NCBI RefSeq assembly: GCF_001693515.2
Contig: NZ_CP042968.1
Coordinates: 62,001-126,000 of the forward strand
Length of the DNA: 64,000 bases
DNA from: Bradyrhizobium paxllaeri
GTDB taxonomy: Bacteria > Pseudomonadota > Alphaproteobacteria > Rhizobiales > Xanthobacteraceae
Reading direction: 5' to 3'
Below are positions 55,347 to 64,000 of the stretch, piece by piece. The notes below the pieces were generated by a model. That model ran no database searches and was not told the origin of the DNA. It saw only the letters and a list, made by a program, of their open reading frames with translations. Position 1 is the stretch's first letter, and each line of letters opens with the position of its first letter. Both the position numbers and the translations under genes were made by a program.

Positions 55347-56327
55347 ATGTCGCTCGATTCGGACGTGATCGTCGATCGCCGCAGGATCCGCCGGAAGCTG
55401 ACTTTCTGGCGCGTCGTGGCCAGTCTGGTTGCGATTGTCGCGATCGTCATCGTCGGCGTGCTCGCGACCAGGAGCGGGCCGGCCGCGCTGACGGCGTCGG
55501 GATCGATCGCGCGCGTCAATATCGAGGGACTGATCCGTAGCGACCAGCAGCGCGTCGAGGCGCTGGAGCGGCTGGAGAAATCGAGCCACGCCGCTGTCGT
55601 CGTGCATATCAACTCGCCGGGCGGCACTACGGCCGGTTCCGAACAGCTCTATGATTCCCTGGTGCGGCTGAAGGCCAAGAAGCCGCTGGTCGTGGTGGTC
55701 GAAGGGCTGGCCGCATCGGGCGGTTACATCACGGCGCTCGCCGCCGATCATATCGTCGCCCGCCAGAGCTCACTGGTCGGCTCGATCGGCGTGCTGTTCC
55801 AGTTTCCGAATTTTACAGAGCTTCTGAAGACCGTAGGCGTCAAGGTCGAGGAGGTGAAATCCTCGCCGTTGAAGGCTGCGCCCAACGGTTATGAGCCGAC
55901 CAGCCCGGAGGCGCGCGCCGCGCTGGATGCGTTGGTGAAGGATTCCTATGCCTGGTTCCGCGGCCTGGTGAAGGATCGCCGCGGCATGGATGAGGCGCTG
56001 CTCGAAAAGGTTGCGGACGGACGCGTCTTCACCGGCCGCCAGGCGGTCGAATTGAAGCTGGTCGATCAGCTCGGCGATGAAAAATCAGCCATTGCGTGGC
56101 TGGTGGCCGAAAAGAAGATCAAAAGCGACCTGCCGGTGCGCGACTTCAAGCTCACCCCGCAGTTCGGCGACCTGACTTTCCTGCGCGCGGCTGCTTCCAT
56201 CACGTTCGATGCGCTTGGCTTGAGTTCCATCGCGCGCCAGATCGAGCAGGCCGGCGTCGCGCAGGCGGTCGACCAGTTCGCGCTCGACGGCATGCTGGCG
56301 TTGTGGCGTCCTGCTGCCTCCAACTGA
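55347..56327 (+). CDS. sppA: signal peptide peptidase SppA
   Basis: A 326-aa single-domain (short) SppA. One N-terminal membrane helix (VVASLVAIVAIVIVGVLATR) anchors a periplasmic serine protease domain. INSPGGTTAGSEQLYDSLVR is the ClpP-like oxyanion block, the nucleophile Ser is in VEGLAASGGYITALAAD, and the likely general-base Lys is in SSPLKAAPNG. It degrades cleaved signal peptides. The ATG at 55347 has AGGAGA 7 nt upstream; an earlier in-frame start at 55296 lacks one. Confidence 0.93.
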   Translation: MSLDSDVIVDRRRIRRKLTFWRVVASLVAIVAIVIVGVLATRSGPAALTASGSIARVNIEGLIRSDQQRVEALERLEKSSHAAVVVHINSPGGTTAGSEQLYDSLVRLKAKKPLVVVVEGLAASGGYITALAADHIVARQSSLVGSIGVLFQFPNFTELLKTVGVKVEEVKSSPLKAAPNGYEPTSPEARAALDALVKDSYAWFRGLVKDRRGMDEALLEKVADGRVFTGRQAVELKLVDQLGDEKSAIAWLVAEKKIKSDLPVRDFKLTPQFGDLTFLRAAASITFDALGLSSIARQIEQAGVAQAVDQFALDGMLALWRPAASN

Positions 56328-56497
56328 ACCGCACTGGCTGCTTTGGATCCACTGTTCCCGCACTGCGGGTGTCGTCACAAACCCCTTCCGGGTCGCCTGT
56401 CCCGTCATTTCGCGTTGCCCAAAAGTGATTTAGCGTCTTGACAGTTCAAGGTATTTTCACGGAAATGGATATCCGCACGACCCGGATCCCAACTTCG

Positions 56498-56803
56498 ATG
56501 ATCAAATCCGAACTTGTTCAGCGCATCGCCGAGCACAACCCGCACCTCTATCAGCGGGATGTGGAGAACATTGTGAACGCGATCCTCGATGAGATCGTGG
56601 CTGCCTTGGCACGCGGCGACCGTGTCGAGCTGCGCGGCTTCGGCGCCTTCTCGGTCAAGCATCGCCCGGCGCGTGCAGGCCGCAATCCACGCACCGGCGC
56701 GCATGTGCCGGTCGACCAGAAGAGCGTCCCGTTCTTCAAAACGGGCAAGGAAATGCGCGAGCGGCTGAACCGCGAAGACAGCTCGCCCGAGGCCGGCGCG
56801 TAA
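56498..56803 (+). CDS. ihfB: integration host factor beta subunit
   Basis: A 101-aa HU/IHF-fold DNA-bending protein. [33 protein letters not shown] and the beta-arm [22 protein letters not shown] are diagnostic. It pairs with IhfA. The ATG at 56498 starts the conserved sequence; the open frame upstream (from 56438) is not conserved. Position after sppA and before the lapA-like gene is usual in Rhizobiales. Confidence 0.95.
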   Translation: MIKSELVQRIAEHNPHLYQRDVENIVNAILDEIVAALARGDRVELRGFGAFSVKHRPARAGRNPRTGAHVPVDQKSVPFFKTGKEMRERLNREDSSPEAGA

Positions 56804-56877
56804 GGCTTTTTTCGGACTTTGACGCGATGTAGCCGTGTTGCGGGGCTCGTACCCGCCTTTCTCCATCACACCGAGAG

Positions 56878-57276
56878 ATGGTCATGCGAAAGTTCTTCAC
56901 GGCGCTGGTCGTCATTCCGTTAGGGCTGATCTTCATCGTCTTTGCGGTCGCCAACCGCCATTTCGTGACGGTGTCGTTCGATCCCTTCAATGCGGCCGAT
57001 CCGGCGATTGCGGTGAGCATGCCGCTGTTCGCCGTGATCATTACGGTGGCCATTCTGGGCGTCGTGGCTGGCGGCATGGCGACCTGGTTCCGCCAGCGCC
57101 ACTGGCGCCGGGCGGCGCGCCACCATGAAGCGGATGCCCGCCGTGCCAGGTCGGAAGCAGCCGATTTGCGCGCCGCGGCGGCGGTGTCCCGGGCCGATCA
57201 GCAGCGGCTTCCGGCGCCCTCCGGTTACGGATTCTATGGGGCCGCCGGGCGAGACAAGCAGGGCGCGACGTTGTAG
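56878..57276 (+). CDS. LapA/DUF1049-domain membrane protein
   Basis: 132 aa with two membrane helices (FFTALVVIPLGLIFIVFAVA and MPLFAVIITVAILGVVAGGM) and the LapA-domain stretch NRHFVTVSFDPFN. The cytoplasmic tail is helical and rich in Arg/Ala. In E. coli the related LapA works with LapB in LPS assembly control, but there is no lapB here. The N-terminal MVM may start at either Met. Confidence 0.85.
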   Translation: MVMRKFFTALVVIPLGLIFIVFAVANRHFVTVSFDPFNAADPAIAVSMPLFAVIITVAILGVVAGGMATWFRQRHWRRAARHHEADARRARSEAADLRAAAAVSRADQQRLPAPSGYGFYGAAGRDKQGATL

Positions 57277-57339
57277 AACCCGCCCCGTCCGCCCCGGTTC
57301 CAGCCGGTTACGGGGCTCGAACTATGCGCCTGAGAGACC

Positions 57340-57995
57340 ATGTCCCTGCTCGTCAAAATTTGCGGCCTGTCCACGCGCGAGACGCTCGAGGTAGCGCTCT
57401 CGGCGGGCGCCGACATGGCGGGCTTCGTGTTCTTTCCGCCGTCGCCGCGCCATCTCAGCCTCGAGGTCGCGCGCGAACTCGGTAAGCAGGCCAAGGGCCG
57501 CGCGACCAAGGTGGCGCTGACGGTCGATGCCGACGATGCGACGCTGGAAAACATCGTCGAGACGCTGCGGCCGGATCTCCTGCAACTGCACGGCAAGGAA
57601 ACCATCGCGCGGGTGCGCGACATCAAGGCGAAGTTTTCCCTTCCGGTGATGAAGGTGATCGCAGTCGAAACGTCAGCCGATCTCGCCGCGTTACCGGGCT
57701 ACGCCAGCGTTGCCGATCGCATCCTGTTCGACGCCCGCGCGCCGAAGGGCGCTACTCGCCCCGGCGGGCTGGGCGCCGTGTTCGACTGGCACGTGCTGGA
57801 AAAGCTCGATCTCCAACTGCCGTTCATGGTCTCGGGCGGCCTTACCGTCGACAACGTGGCGGAGGCCATTCGCGTCACCCGCGCCGGCGGCGTCGATGTA
57901 TCCTCCGGCGTTGAAAGTTCGCCCGGCGTCAAGGATCCCGAGCTGATCCGCAATTTCATTCGCGCCGCGCGCGCCACCGAAGAACTGATGGTCCG

Positions 57996-57999
<4 letters not shown>
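57340..57999 (+). CDS. trpF: phosphoribosylanthranilate isomerase
   Basis: A 219-aa TIM barrel. The catalytic Cys is in [15 protein letters not shown], and the catalytic Asp is in [25 protein letters not shown] and [20 protein letters not shown] follow, the latter binding phosphate. It is the third step of tryptophan synthesis. Its stop overlaps trpB (ATGA). Confidence 0.96.
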
Positions 58000-59209
<1,210 letters not shown>

Positions 59210-59213
<4 letters not shown>

Positions 59214-60046
59214 CTACCCGTATCGACGCACGCTTTGCCGAACTCGCAAAACAAGGCCGCTCGGCTTTCGTCACCTTCCTGATGGCCGGCGATCCCGATC
59301 CGAAGACATCGCTCGACATCATCAAGGCGCTGCCCAAGGCCGGCGCCGATATCATCGAGATCGGCATGCCCTTCACCGATCCGATGGCGGACGGTCCGTC
59401 GATCCAGGCCGCGGGCCTGCGCGCACTCAAGGGCGGCATGACCCTGCGGAAGACGCTCGAGATGGTGCGCGGCTTCCGCAAGGAGGACGACACCACGCCG
59501 CTGGTGCTGATGGGCTATTACAATCCGATCTACATCTACGGGGTCGACAAGTTTCTCGCCGACGCCAAGGTCGCCGGCGTCGACGGCCTCATCATCGTCG
59601 ACCTGCCGCCGGAGGAGGACGACGAGCTCTGCATCCCCGCGCTGAAGGCCGGGCTCAACTTCATCCGGCTCGCGACGCCGACGACCGACGACAAACGTCT
59701 GCCCGCCGTGCTCGCGAATACCTCCGGCTTCGTCTACTACGTCTCGATCACCGGTATCACCGGCGCCGCCGCGGCCGATTCGAAGGCCGTCGGCGATGCG
59801 GTCGCCCGTATCAAGCGCCACACCAAGCTTCCGGTCTGTGTCGGCTTCGGCATCCGCACCCCGCAGGCGGCGCGCGCGATCGCTGAAAAGGCCAATGGCG
59901 CCGTGGTCGGTACCGCCCTGGTCGATGCGCTGCGCGACAGCCTCGACACAAAAGGGCAGGCGACCACCAAGACGGTGGCCGCAGTGGCCGACCTGGTGGC
60001 GTCGCTGGCGCAGGGCGTCCGGGGCGCGAAGCAGGCTGCGGAATAA
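59210..60046 (+). CDS. trpA: tryptophan synthase alpha subunit
   Basis: A 278-aa TIM barrel that releases indole from indole-glycerol phosphate. [20 protein letters not shown], the catalytic Glu in [20 protein letters not shown], the catalytic Asp in [13 protein letters not shown], and [16 protein letters not shown] for the phosphate. It begins with GTG overlapping the trpB stop. Confidence 0.97.
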
Positions 60047-60069
60047 GCCACAATTGAGTGGAATTAGGC

Positions 60070-60118
60070 GGGCATGATCCGGAAAAGTGGAGGCCGGTTT
60101 TCCGAAAAGATCATGCCC
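60070..60118. repeat. palindromic repeat (GCATGATCCGGAAAAG family)
   Basis: GGGCATGATCCGGAAAAGTG..GAGGCCGGTTTTCCGAAAAG..ATCATGCCC. It is an about 49-bp hairpin seen widely in Rhizobiales intergenic DNA. It lies between trpA and accD and could attenuate transcription. Confidence 0.8.
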
Positions 60119-60201
60119 AAACTGAGAGGTGGCGGCTTGTTGGGTTTGGTTCGGGCCGCCATATATGCGAGGCAATGCGTTAACCGCATTCGGAGCGAAA
60201 C

Positions 60202-61143
60202 ATGAATTGGCTCACCAACGTCGTCAGGCCAAAAATCCGCAACATCCTGCGCCGCGAGACGCCGGAGAATCTGTGGATCAAGTGCCCGGATTCCGGGCAG
60301 CTCGTATTCTACAAGGACGTCGAGGCCAACCAGTTCGTCATCCCCGGCTCGAACTACCACATGCGCATGGGCGCGGTGGCGCGGCTGAAGTCGATCTTCG
60401 ACAACGAGACCTGGTACGACATCGCGTTGCCCGAAGTGACGGCCGATCCGCTGAAGTTTCGCGATGAGCGCAAATATGTCGACCGTATCAAGGATGCCCG
60501 CGCCAAGACCGGGCTGAACGACGCCATCAAGGTCGGCTTCGGCAAGCTGGAAGGCGCCGGCGTCGTCATCGCGGTGCAGGATTTCGATTTCATGGGCGGC
60601 TCGCTCGGCATGGCCGCGGGCGAAGCGATCGTGCGCGGGCTGGAGCTCGCGCTCGAAAAGAAGTCGCCCTTCATCATGTTTGCCGCCTCCGGCGGCGCGC
60701 GCATGCAGGAAGGCATCCTGTCGCTGATGCAGATGCCGCGCACCACTGTCGGCGTGCAGATGCTGCGCGAAGCGAAGCTGCCCTACATCGTGGTGCTGAC
60801 CAATCCGACCACCGGCGGCGTTACCGCGTCCTATGCCATGTTGGGAGACGTTCATATTGCCGAGCCGGGTGCGCTGATCGGCTTCGCCGGTGCGCGCGTG
60901 ATCGAGCAGACCATCCGCGAGAAGCTGCCGGAAGGATTCCAGCGCGCCGAATATCTGCTCGACCACGGCATGGTCGACATGGTCGTGCATCGCCACGAGA
61001 TGCGCCCGACGCTGGCGCGACTGTGCCGGATCCTGACCAAATCGCCGCCGCTCGAAACAGTCTCCAAGCCTTCGCCGCAGGTCACGGACCCCGCCCAGAT
61101 CGTCTCGGCGCCGGAAGCCGTGCCGGCCGCGCCCCACGCGTGA
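60202..61143 (+). CDS. accD: acetyl-CoA carboxylase carboxyltransferase beta subunit
   Basis: 313 aa. With AccA it transfers carboxyl from biotin to acetyl-CoA to make malonyl-CoA. The crotonase-like core is clear ([55 protein letters not shown]). The N-terminal zinc ribbon keeps only Cys28; Ser31, Ile47 and Ser50 replace the other three ligands (KCPDSG and FVIPGSNYH). The C-terminus is a Pro/Ala-rich tail. Its stop overlaps folC (GTGA). Confidence 0.96.
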   Translation: MNWLTNVVRPKIRNILRRETPENLWIKCPDSGQLVFYKDVEANQFVIPGSNYHMRMGAVARLKSIFDNETWYDIALPEVTADPLKFRDERKYVDRIKDARAKTGLNDAIKVGFGKLEGAGVVIAVQDFDFMGGSLGMAAGEAIVRGLELALEKKSPFIMFAASGGARMQEGILSLMQMPRTTVGVQMLREAKLPYIVVLTNPTTGGVTASYAMLGDVHIAEPGALIGFAGARVIEQTIREKLPEGFQRAEYLLDHGMVDMVVHRHEMRPTLARLCRILTKSPPLETVSKPSPQVTDPAQIVSAPEAVPAAPHA

Positions 61144-62480
61144 ACCTGTCGGGCGCCAATCCGCAGCCGCTCGGTGAATTGATCGCGCGGCTGTCTGCCT
61201 TGCATCCGAAGCGTATCGATCTCAGCCTCGATCGCATGCACCGCCTGCTGGCGCGGCTCGATCATCCGGAGCGGACGCTGCCGCCGGTGATCCATATCGC
61301 CGGCACCAATGGCAAGGGCTCCACCATCGCTTACCTGCGCGCGATCCTCGAAGCTGCAGGACTCCACGTCCACGTCTACACCTCGCCCTATCTTGTGCGG
61401 ATCAACGAATGCTATCGCATCGGCGAGAGCGGCGGTGGACGGCTGGCTGATGATGCCGAGTTGCGCCGTGTGCTGGAGCATTGCGAACAGGTCAATGCCG
61501 GCGAGCCGGTCACGATTTTCGAGATGGAAACCGCGGCGGCGTTTTGCCTGTTCGCGGAACATGATGCCGATGTCGTGCTGCTGGAAACCGGTCTTGGCGG
61601 GCGGCTGGACGCCACCAACGTCATCGACCGACCGATCGCCACCGTCATCACGCCGGTCAGCATGGACCATACCGAATTTCTCGGCAGTTCGCTTACCGCG
61701 ATCGCCGGCGAGAAGGCCGCCATCGTCAAGCGCGGTGCGCCGGTGATCTGCGCGGAGCAGGCGGCGGAGGCGATGGCGGTGATCGAGGCGCAGGCCAATC
61801 GCATGCGCGCGCCGCTGCATGCGGCGGGCCAGCAGTGGCATGTCGGCGTCGAACGCGGACGGCTGGTCTATCAGGACGAGCGCGGCCTGATGGATCTGGC
61901 GGCGCCAAAGCTGTTCGGGCGGCATCAGTTCGATAATGCCGGGCTTGCGATCGCAACCTTGCGCGCAATCGAGGCGTTCAGGATCGGCATGCCGGCATTC
62001 GAGGCTGGCATCGTTGGGGCCGAATGGCCGGCGCGCATGCAGCGGCTGGTCGCCGGCGCGCTGGTCGATCAGGGGCCGAAGGGCTGCGAGATCTGGCTCG
62101 ACGGCGGACACAATGCCGAGGGTGGTCGTGTTGCTGCGGCGGCGCTCGGCGATCTCGAAGAGCGGGTGTCGCGGCCGCTGGTGGTGATCGCGGGCATGAT
62201 GGCGAACAAGGATGCCGGCGCGTTCCTCGCCAATTTCGCAGGCCTCACGCGCCACATCGTGGCGGTGCCGATTCCCGGCCGCGACAACGCGATGCCGCCG
62301 GACCGGCTGGCGGACGCGGCGCGCGCGCTCGGCATGCGCGTGGAAAATGCTGCAAGCGTTGAAGCGGCGCTGCACGCATTGTCGCGTCTCGCTTATGAAG
62401 TGCCGCCGCGGATTTTGATTACCGGCTCGCTTTATCTCGCCGGCCATGTGCTCGCGATCAACGGCACGCCGCCGGGTTAG
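61140..62480 (+). CDS. folC: dihydrofolate synthase / folylpolyglutamate synthase
   Basis: 446 aa, a Mur-ligase-like enzyme adding glutamate to dihydropteroate and folates. The P-loop is [20 protein letters not shown], then [31 protein letters not shown] and the Mur motif [29 protein letters not shown] lies in the C-domain. The start is GTG at 61140, overlapping the accD stop. An in-frame start at 61023 would lie inside accD and is rejected. Confidence 0.95.
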   Translation: MNLSGANPQPLGELIARLSALHPKRIDLSLDRMHRLLARLDHPERTLPPVIHIAGTNGKGSTIAYLRAILEAAGLHVHVYTSPYLVRINECYRIGESGGGRLADDAELRRVLEHCEQVNAGEPVTIFEMETAAAFCLFAEHDADVVLLETGLGGRLDATNVIDRPIATVITPVSMDHTEFLGSSLTAIAGEKAAIVKRGAPVICAEQAAEAMAVIEAQANRMRAPLHAAGQQWHVGVERGRLVYQDERGLMDLAAPKLFGRHQFDNAGLAIATLRAIEAFRIGMPAFEAGIVGAEWPARMQRLVAGALVDQGPKGCEIWLDGGHNAEGGRVAAAALGDLEERVSRPLVVIAGMMANKDAGAFLANFAGLTRHIVAVPIPGRDNAMPPDRLADAARALGMRVENAASVEAALHALSRLAYEVPPRILITGSLYLAGHVLAINGTPPG

Positions 62481-62489
62481 AAATTAAAT

Positions 62490-62515
62490 GACCGCTGGAA
62501 TTGCTTCCAGCGGTC
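62490..62515 (+). terminator. hairpin after folC
   Basis: GACCGCTGGAA-ttgc-TTCCAGCGGTC is an 11-bp perfect stem 10 nt after the folC stop. An A-rich rather than T-rich tract follows, so it may stabilise the mRNA end or need Rho. The next 205 bases up to the phosphoesterase gene hold nothing I recognise. Confidence 0.6.
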
Positions 62516-62722
62516 GGCCGGGAAAAAATAATTGATTGTTTATGAATTCGCCAGCCCCGGTCTTTGCAAAGAGTAGCCAAGGCGTCTGGATGCTGCGAGC
62601 GGGAACCCTGGTTCCGCAATAGGAAACAAGGATAATGTTGCAGGCTGGTTTCACCCAAATGAGGTAGAGGCTGCAGCATCGTTCTTGCACCGTGAGACAC
62701 GACTGGGGGAGCCGTAATCAAC

Positions 62723-63463
62723 ATGCGTTTTGCCGCGATTGCCGACGTCCATGGAAACTATCTCGCGCTGGAAGCGGTCCTTGCCGACATCCGGGCGCAG
62801 GGCATCGAGGAGATCGTCAATCTCGGCGACATGGCGAGCGGCCCGCTCGACGCGCGGCGCACCATGGATGCGCTGATGGCGCTCGATGCCGTTCACGTGC
62901 TCGGCAATCACGATCGCTGGCTGATCGATCGGCCGCCGGAGAAGATGGGATCGTGGGACCGGCCCGCTTATGCGCAACTCGGCATCGAGCATCTCGATTG
63001 GTTGCGCAAGGTGCCATCAACGCAGGTATTTCGCGAGCAGGTGTTTCTCTGCCACGCGACGCCTGCCGACGATAATGTTTACTGGCTTGAGACCGTGACG
63101 CCTGACGGCTCGGTCAGGATGTCTTCGTTGGAGGCCATCGAAAAAGAAGCGGAGGGAATCTCGCAGTCGTTGATTCTGTGCGCGCATACCCACATCGCGC
63201 GCGCGGTGCGGCTCGGCGACGGACGCCTGGTGGTCAATCCCGGCAGCGTCGGTAGTCCCGGCTTTTCCTACAATGTGCCGTTTCCGCACCTGATGGAGGC
63301 GGGGACGCCCGACGCCCGCTACGCAGTTCTCGAACTGGCATCGGGAAGCTGGCGCGTGACCTTCCGTCATGTGCCATACGATAGCGATGCCATGGCGGCA
63401 TTGGCTCGCCGCAATGGCGATCCTGAATTTGCCTCCGCGCTGGCGACGGGATGGGTTCGGTGA
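62723..63463 (+). CDS. metallophosphoesterase (YfcE/MJ0936-like)
   Basis: A 246-aa calcineurin-like phosphoesterase. Metal ligands are visible in AIADVHGNY (Asp, His), VNLGDMASGP (Asp), VLGNHDRW (Asn, His), VFLCHATP (His) and LCAHTHIARAV (His, His). The compact fold without extra domains matches phosphodiesterases of the YfcE/MJ0936 group. The substrate is unknown. GGGGGAG precedes the ATG. Confidence 0.88.
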   Translation: MRFAAIADVHGNYLALEAVLADIRAQGIEEIVNLGDMASGPLDARRTMDALMALDAVHVLGNHDRWLIDRPPEKMGSWDRPAYAQLGIEHLDWLRKVPSTQVFREQVFLCHATPADDNVYWLETVTPDGSVRMSSLEAIEKEAEGISQSLILCAHTHIARAVRLGDGRLVVNPGSVGSPGFSYNVPFPHLMEAGTPDARYAVLELASGSWRVTFRHVPYDSDAMAALARRNGDPEFASALATGWVR

Positions 63464-63469
63464 ACAATT

Positions 63470-63559
63470 CGTAGCCCGAATGGAGCGAAGCGTAATCGGG
63501 GAGGATCGTGCCGCAAACAGAGAGTCCCGGGTTGCGCTTCGCTCCACGCGGGCTACGAG
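63470..63559. repeat. palindromic repeat (CGTAGCCCGAATGGAGCGAAG family)
   Basis: CGTAGCCCGAATGGAGCGAA..GCGTAATCGGG is mirrored by CCCGGGTTGCGCTTCGCTCC..ACGCGGGCTACGAG. About 90 bp between the convergent phosphoesterase and trxA genes. This family is common in Bradyrhizobium. Confidence 0.85.
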
Positions 63560-63572
63560 ATCATTCGCCACG

Positions 63573-63603
63573 AAAACAAAACGGCCGGCTATTCGCCGGC
63601 CGT
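63573..63603 (-). terminator. Rho-independent terminator of trxA
   Basis: On the minus strand ACGGCCGGC-gaata-GCCGGCCGT is followed by TTTGTTTT. It lies 27 bp after the trxA stop. A textbook intrinsic terminator. Confidence 0.9.
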
Positions 63604-63629
63604 TGTCGGAAAAATTCTAAAAGAGCCGA

Positions 63630-63950
63630 TCAGACCGCCGCGGTGATCCACTGCTGCAGCTTCGCCTTCGGCGCGGCGCCGACCTGGCGGGAGGCCATTT
63701 CGCCGCCCTTGAAGATCATCAGGGTCGGGATCGACATCACGCCATATTTCGAGGCCGTCTTCGGGCTCTCGTCGACGTTCAGCTTGACGATCTTGACCTT
63801 GTCGCCCATGGCGCCGGAAATCTCGTCGAGCGCGGGCGCGATCATGCGGCAGGGGCCGCACCATTCGGCCCAGAAGTCGACGACCACTGGCCCTTGCGCT
63901 TTAAGCACTTCGGCTTCGAAATCGGCGTCAGAAACCTTGCCAACGGCCAT
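63630..63950 (-). CDS. trxA: thioredoxin
   Basis: A 106-aa cytoplasmic thiol-disulfide oxidoreductase. The active site is FWAEWCGPCRM (Cys31, Cys34), the cis-Pro is in YGVMSIPTLMIF, and VVDFWAEW, IVKLNVDESP are typical of Trx1. In related genomes it follows folC and addA. The last 50 bases of the window hold the start of its upstream region, with no other feature seen. Confidence 0.97.
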   Translation of the reverse strand: MAVGKVSDADFEAEVLKAQGPVVVDFWAEWCGPCRMIAPALDEISGAMGDKVKIVKLNVDESPKTASKYGVMSIPTLMIFKGGEMASRQVGAAPKAKLQQWITAAV

Positions 63951-64000
63951 TGGAATTACCTCGTTCGGTTAGAAATTAAGGGGCGCGGTCAAGAATCGCG

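Overview
The window looks like a chromosomal segment of an alphaproteobacterium of the Bradyrhizobium / Rhodopseudomonas / Afipia group (Bradyrhizobium most likely). The evidence is high GC with strong G/C third positions, the gene orders infC-rpmI-rplT-pheS-pheT, lptC-lptA-lptB-rpoN-hpf-ptsN and trpF-trpB-trpA-accD-folC, a ROSE-type RNA thermometer in front of a small heat-shock gene, Rhizobiales forms of AccD and of the FYDLN-acid protein whose zinc-ribbon cysteines are lost, and about a dozen families of 50-140 bp palindromic intergenic repeats. This assignment is inference; no rRNA is present.

Layout. 1-2.7 kb: 3' part of nth, an EI24/CysZ-like membrane protein and an HMG-CoA lyase. 2.7-8.3 kb: a metal-homeostasis block in which copA and csoR diverge from a CsoR-type operator, and nikR and a TonB-dependent receptor diverge from a NikR operator (GTATGA-N16-TCATAC). 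The receptor is therefore a candidate nickel transporter. 8.3-9.9 kb: an IS110-family element with a structured, non-coding 3' part. 9.9-13.4 kb: a YiiX-like hydrolase, a Tat-exported amine oxidase and a TauE/SafE permease. 13.4-20 kb: pheT, a DUF559 endonuclease gene, pheS, rplT, rpmI and infC (AUU start) on the minus strand, with two small secreted-protein genes on the opposite strand. 20-26.7 kb: hydrolase, SnoaL-like protein, thioesterase, queG, a GST-fold protein (possibly FzlA), uppP and an NDUFA9-like protein. 26.8-30.4 kb: tRNA-Leu(CAG) followed by poorly characterised genes of lower GC, a TPR lipoprotein and a ribbon-helix-helix protein. 30.6-37.2 kb: RNase D, the LPS export genes lptCAB, rpoN, hpf and ptsN. 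37.3-40 kb: a chemoreceptor, DUF1150 and Hsp20 with a sigma-32 promoter and a ROSE element. 40-44.4 kb: ugpBAEC with a candidate Pho box. 44.6-48.1 kb: CoA transferase, ohr/ohrR with operator, GIY-YIG, tRNA-Ala(GGC) and the FYDLN-acid protein. 48.2-52.6 kb: aroA and cmk, separated by a decaying nucleotidyltransferase module, a scar made of cmk and aroA fragments, and a TctC-type binding protein. 53.3-62.5 kb: rpsA, sppA, ihfB, a LapA-like protein, trpFBA, accD and folC. 62.7-64 kb: a metallophosphoesterase and trxA.

Most of the window is core metabolism in conserved order. The less ordinary parts are the NikR/receptor pair, the IS110 element, the endonuclease gene nested in pheST, the broken toxin-like module with its rearrangement scar between aroA and cmk, and the RNA and DNA control elements of infC, hsp20, ohr and ugp. 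I found no CRISPR array, prophage or complete new defence system.
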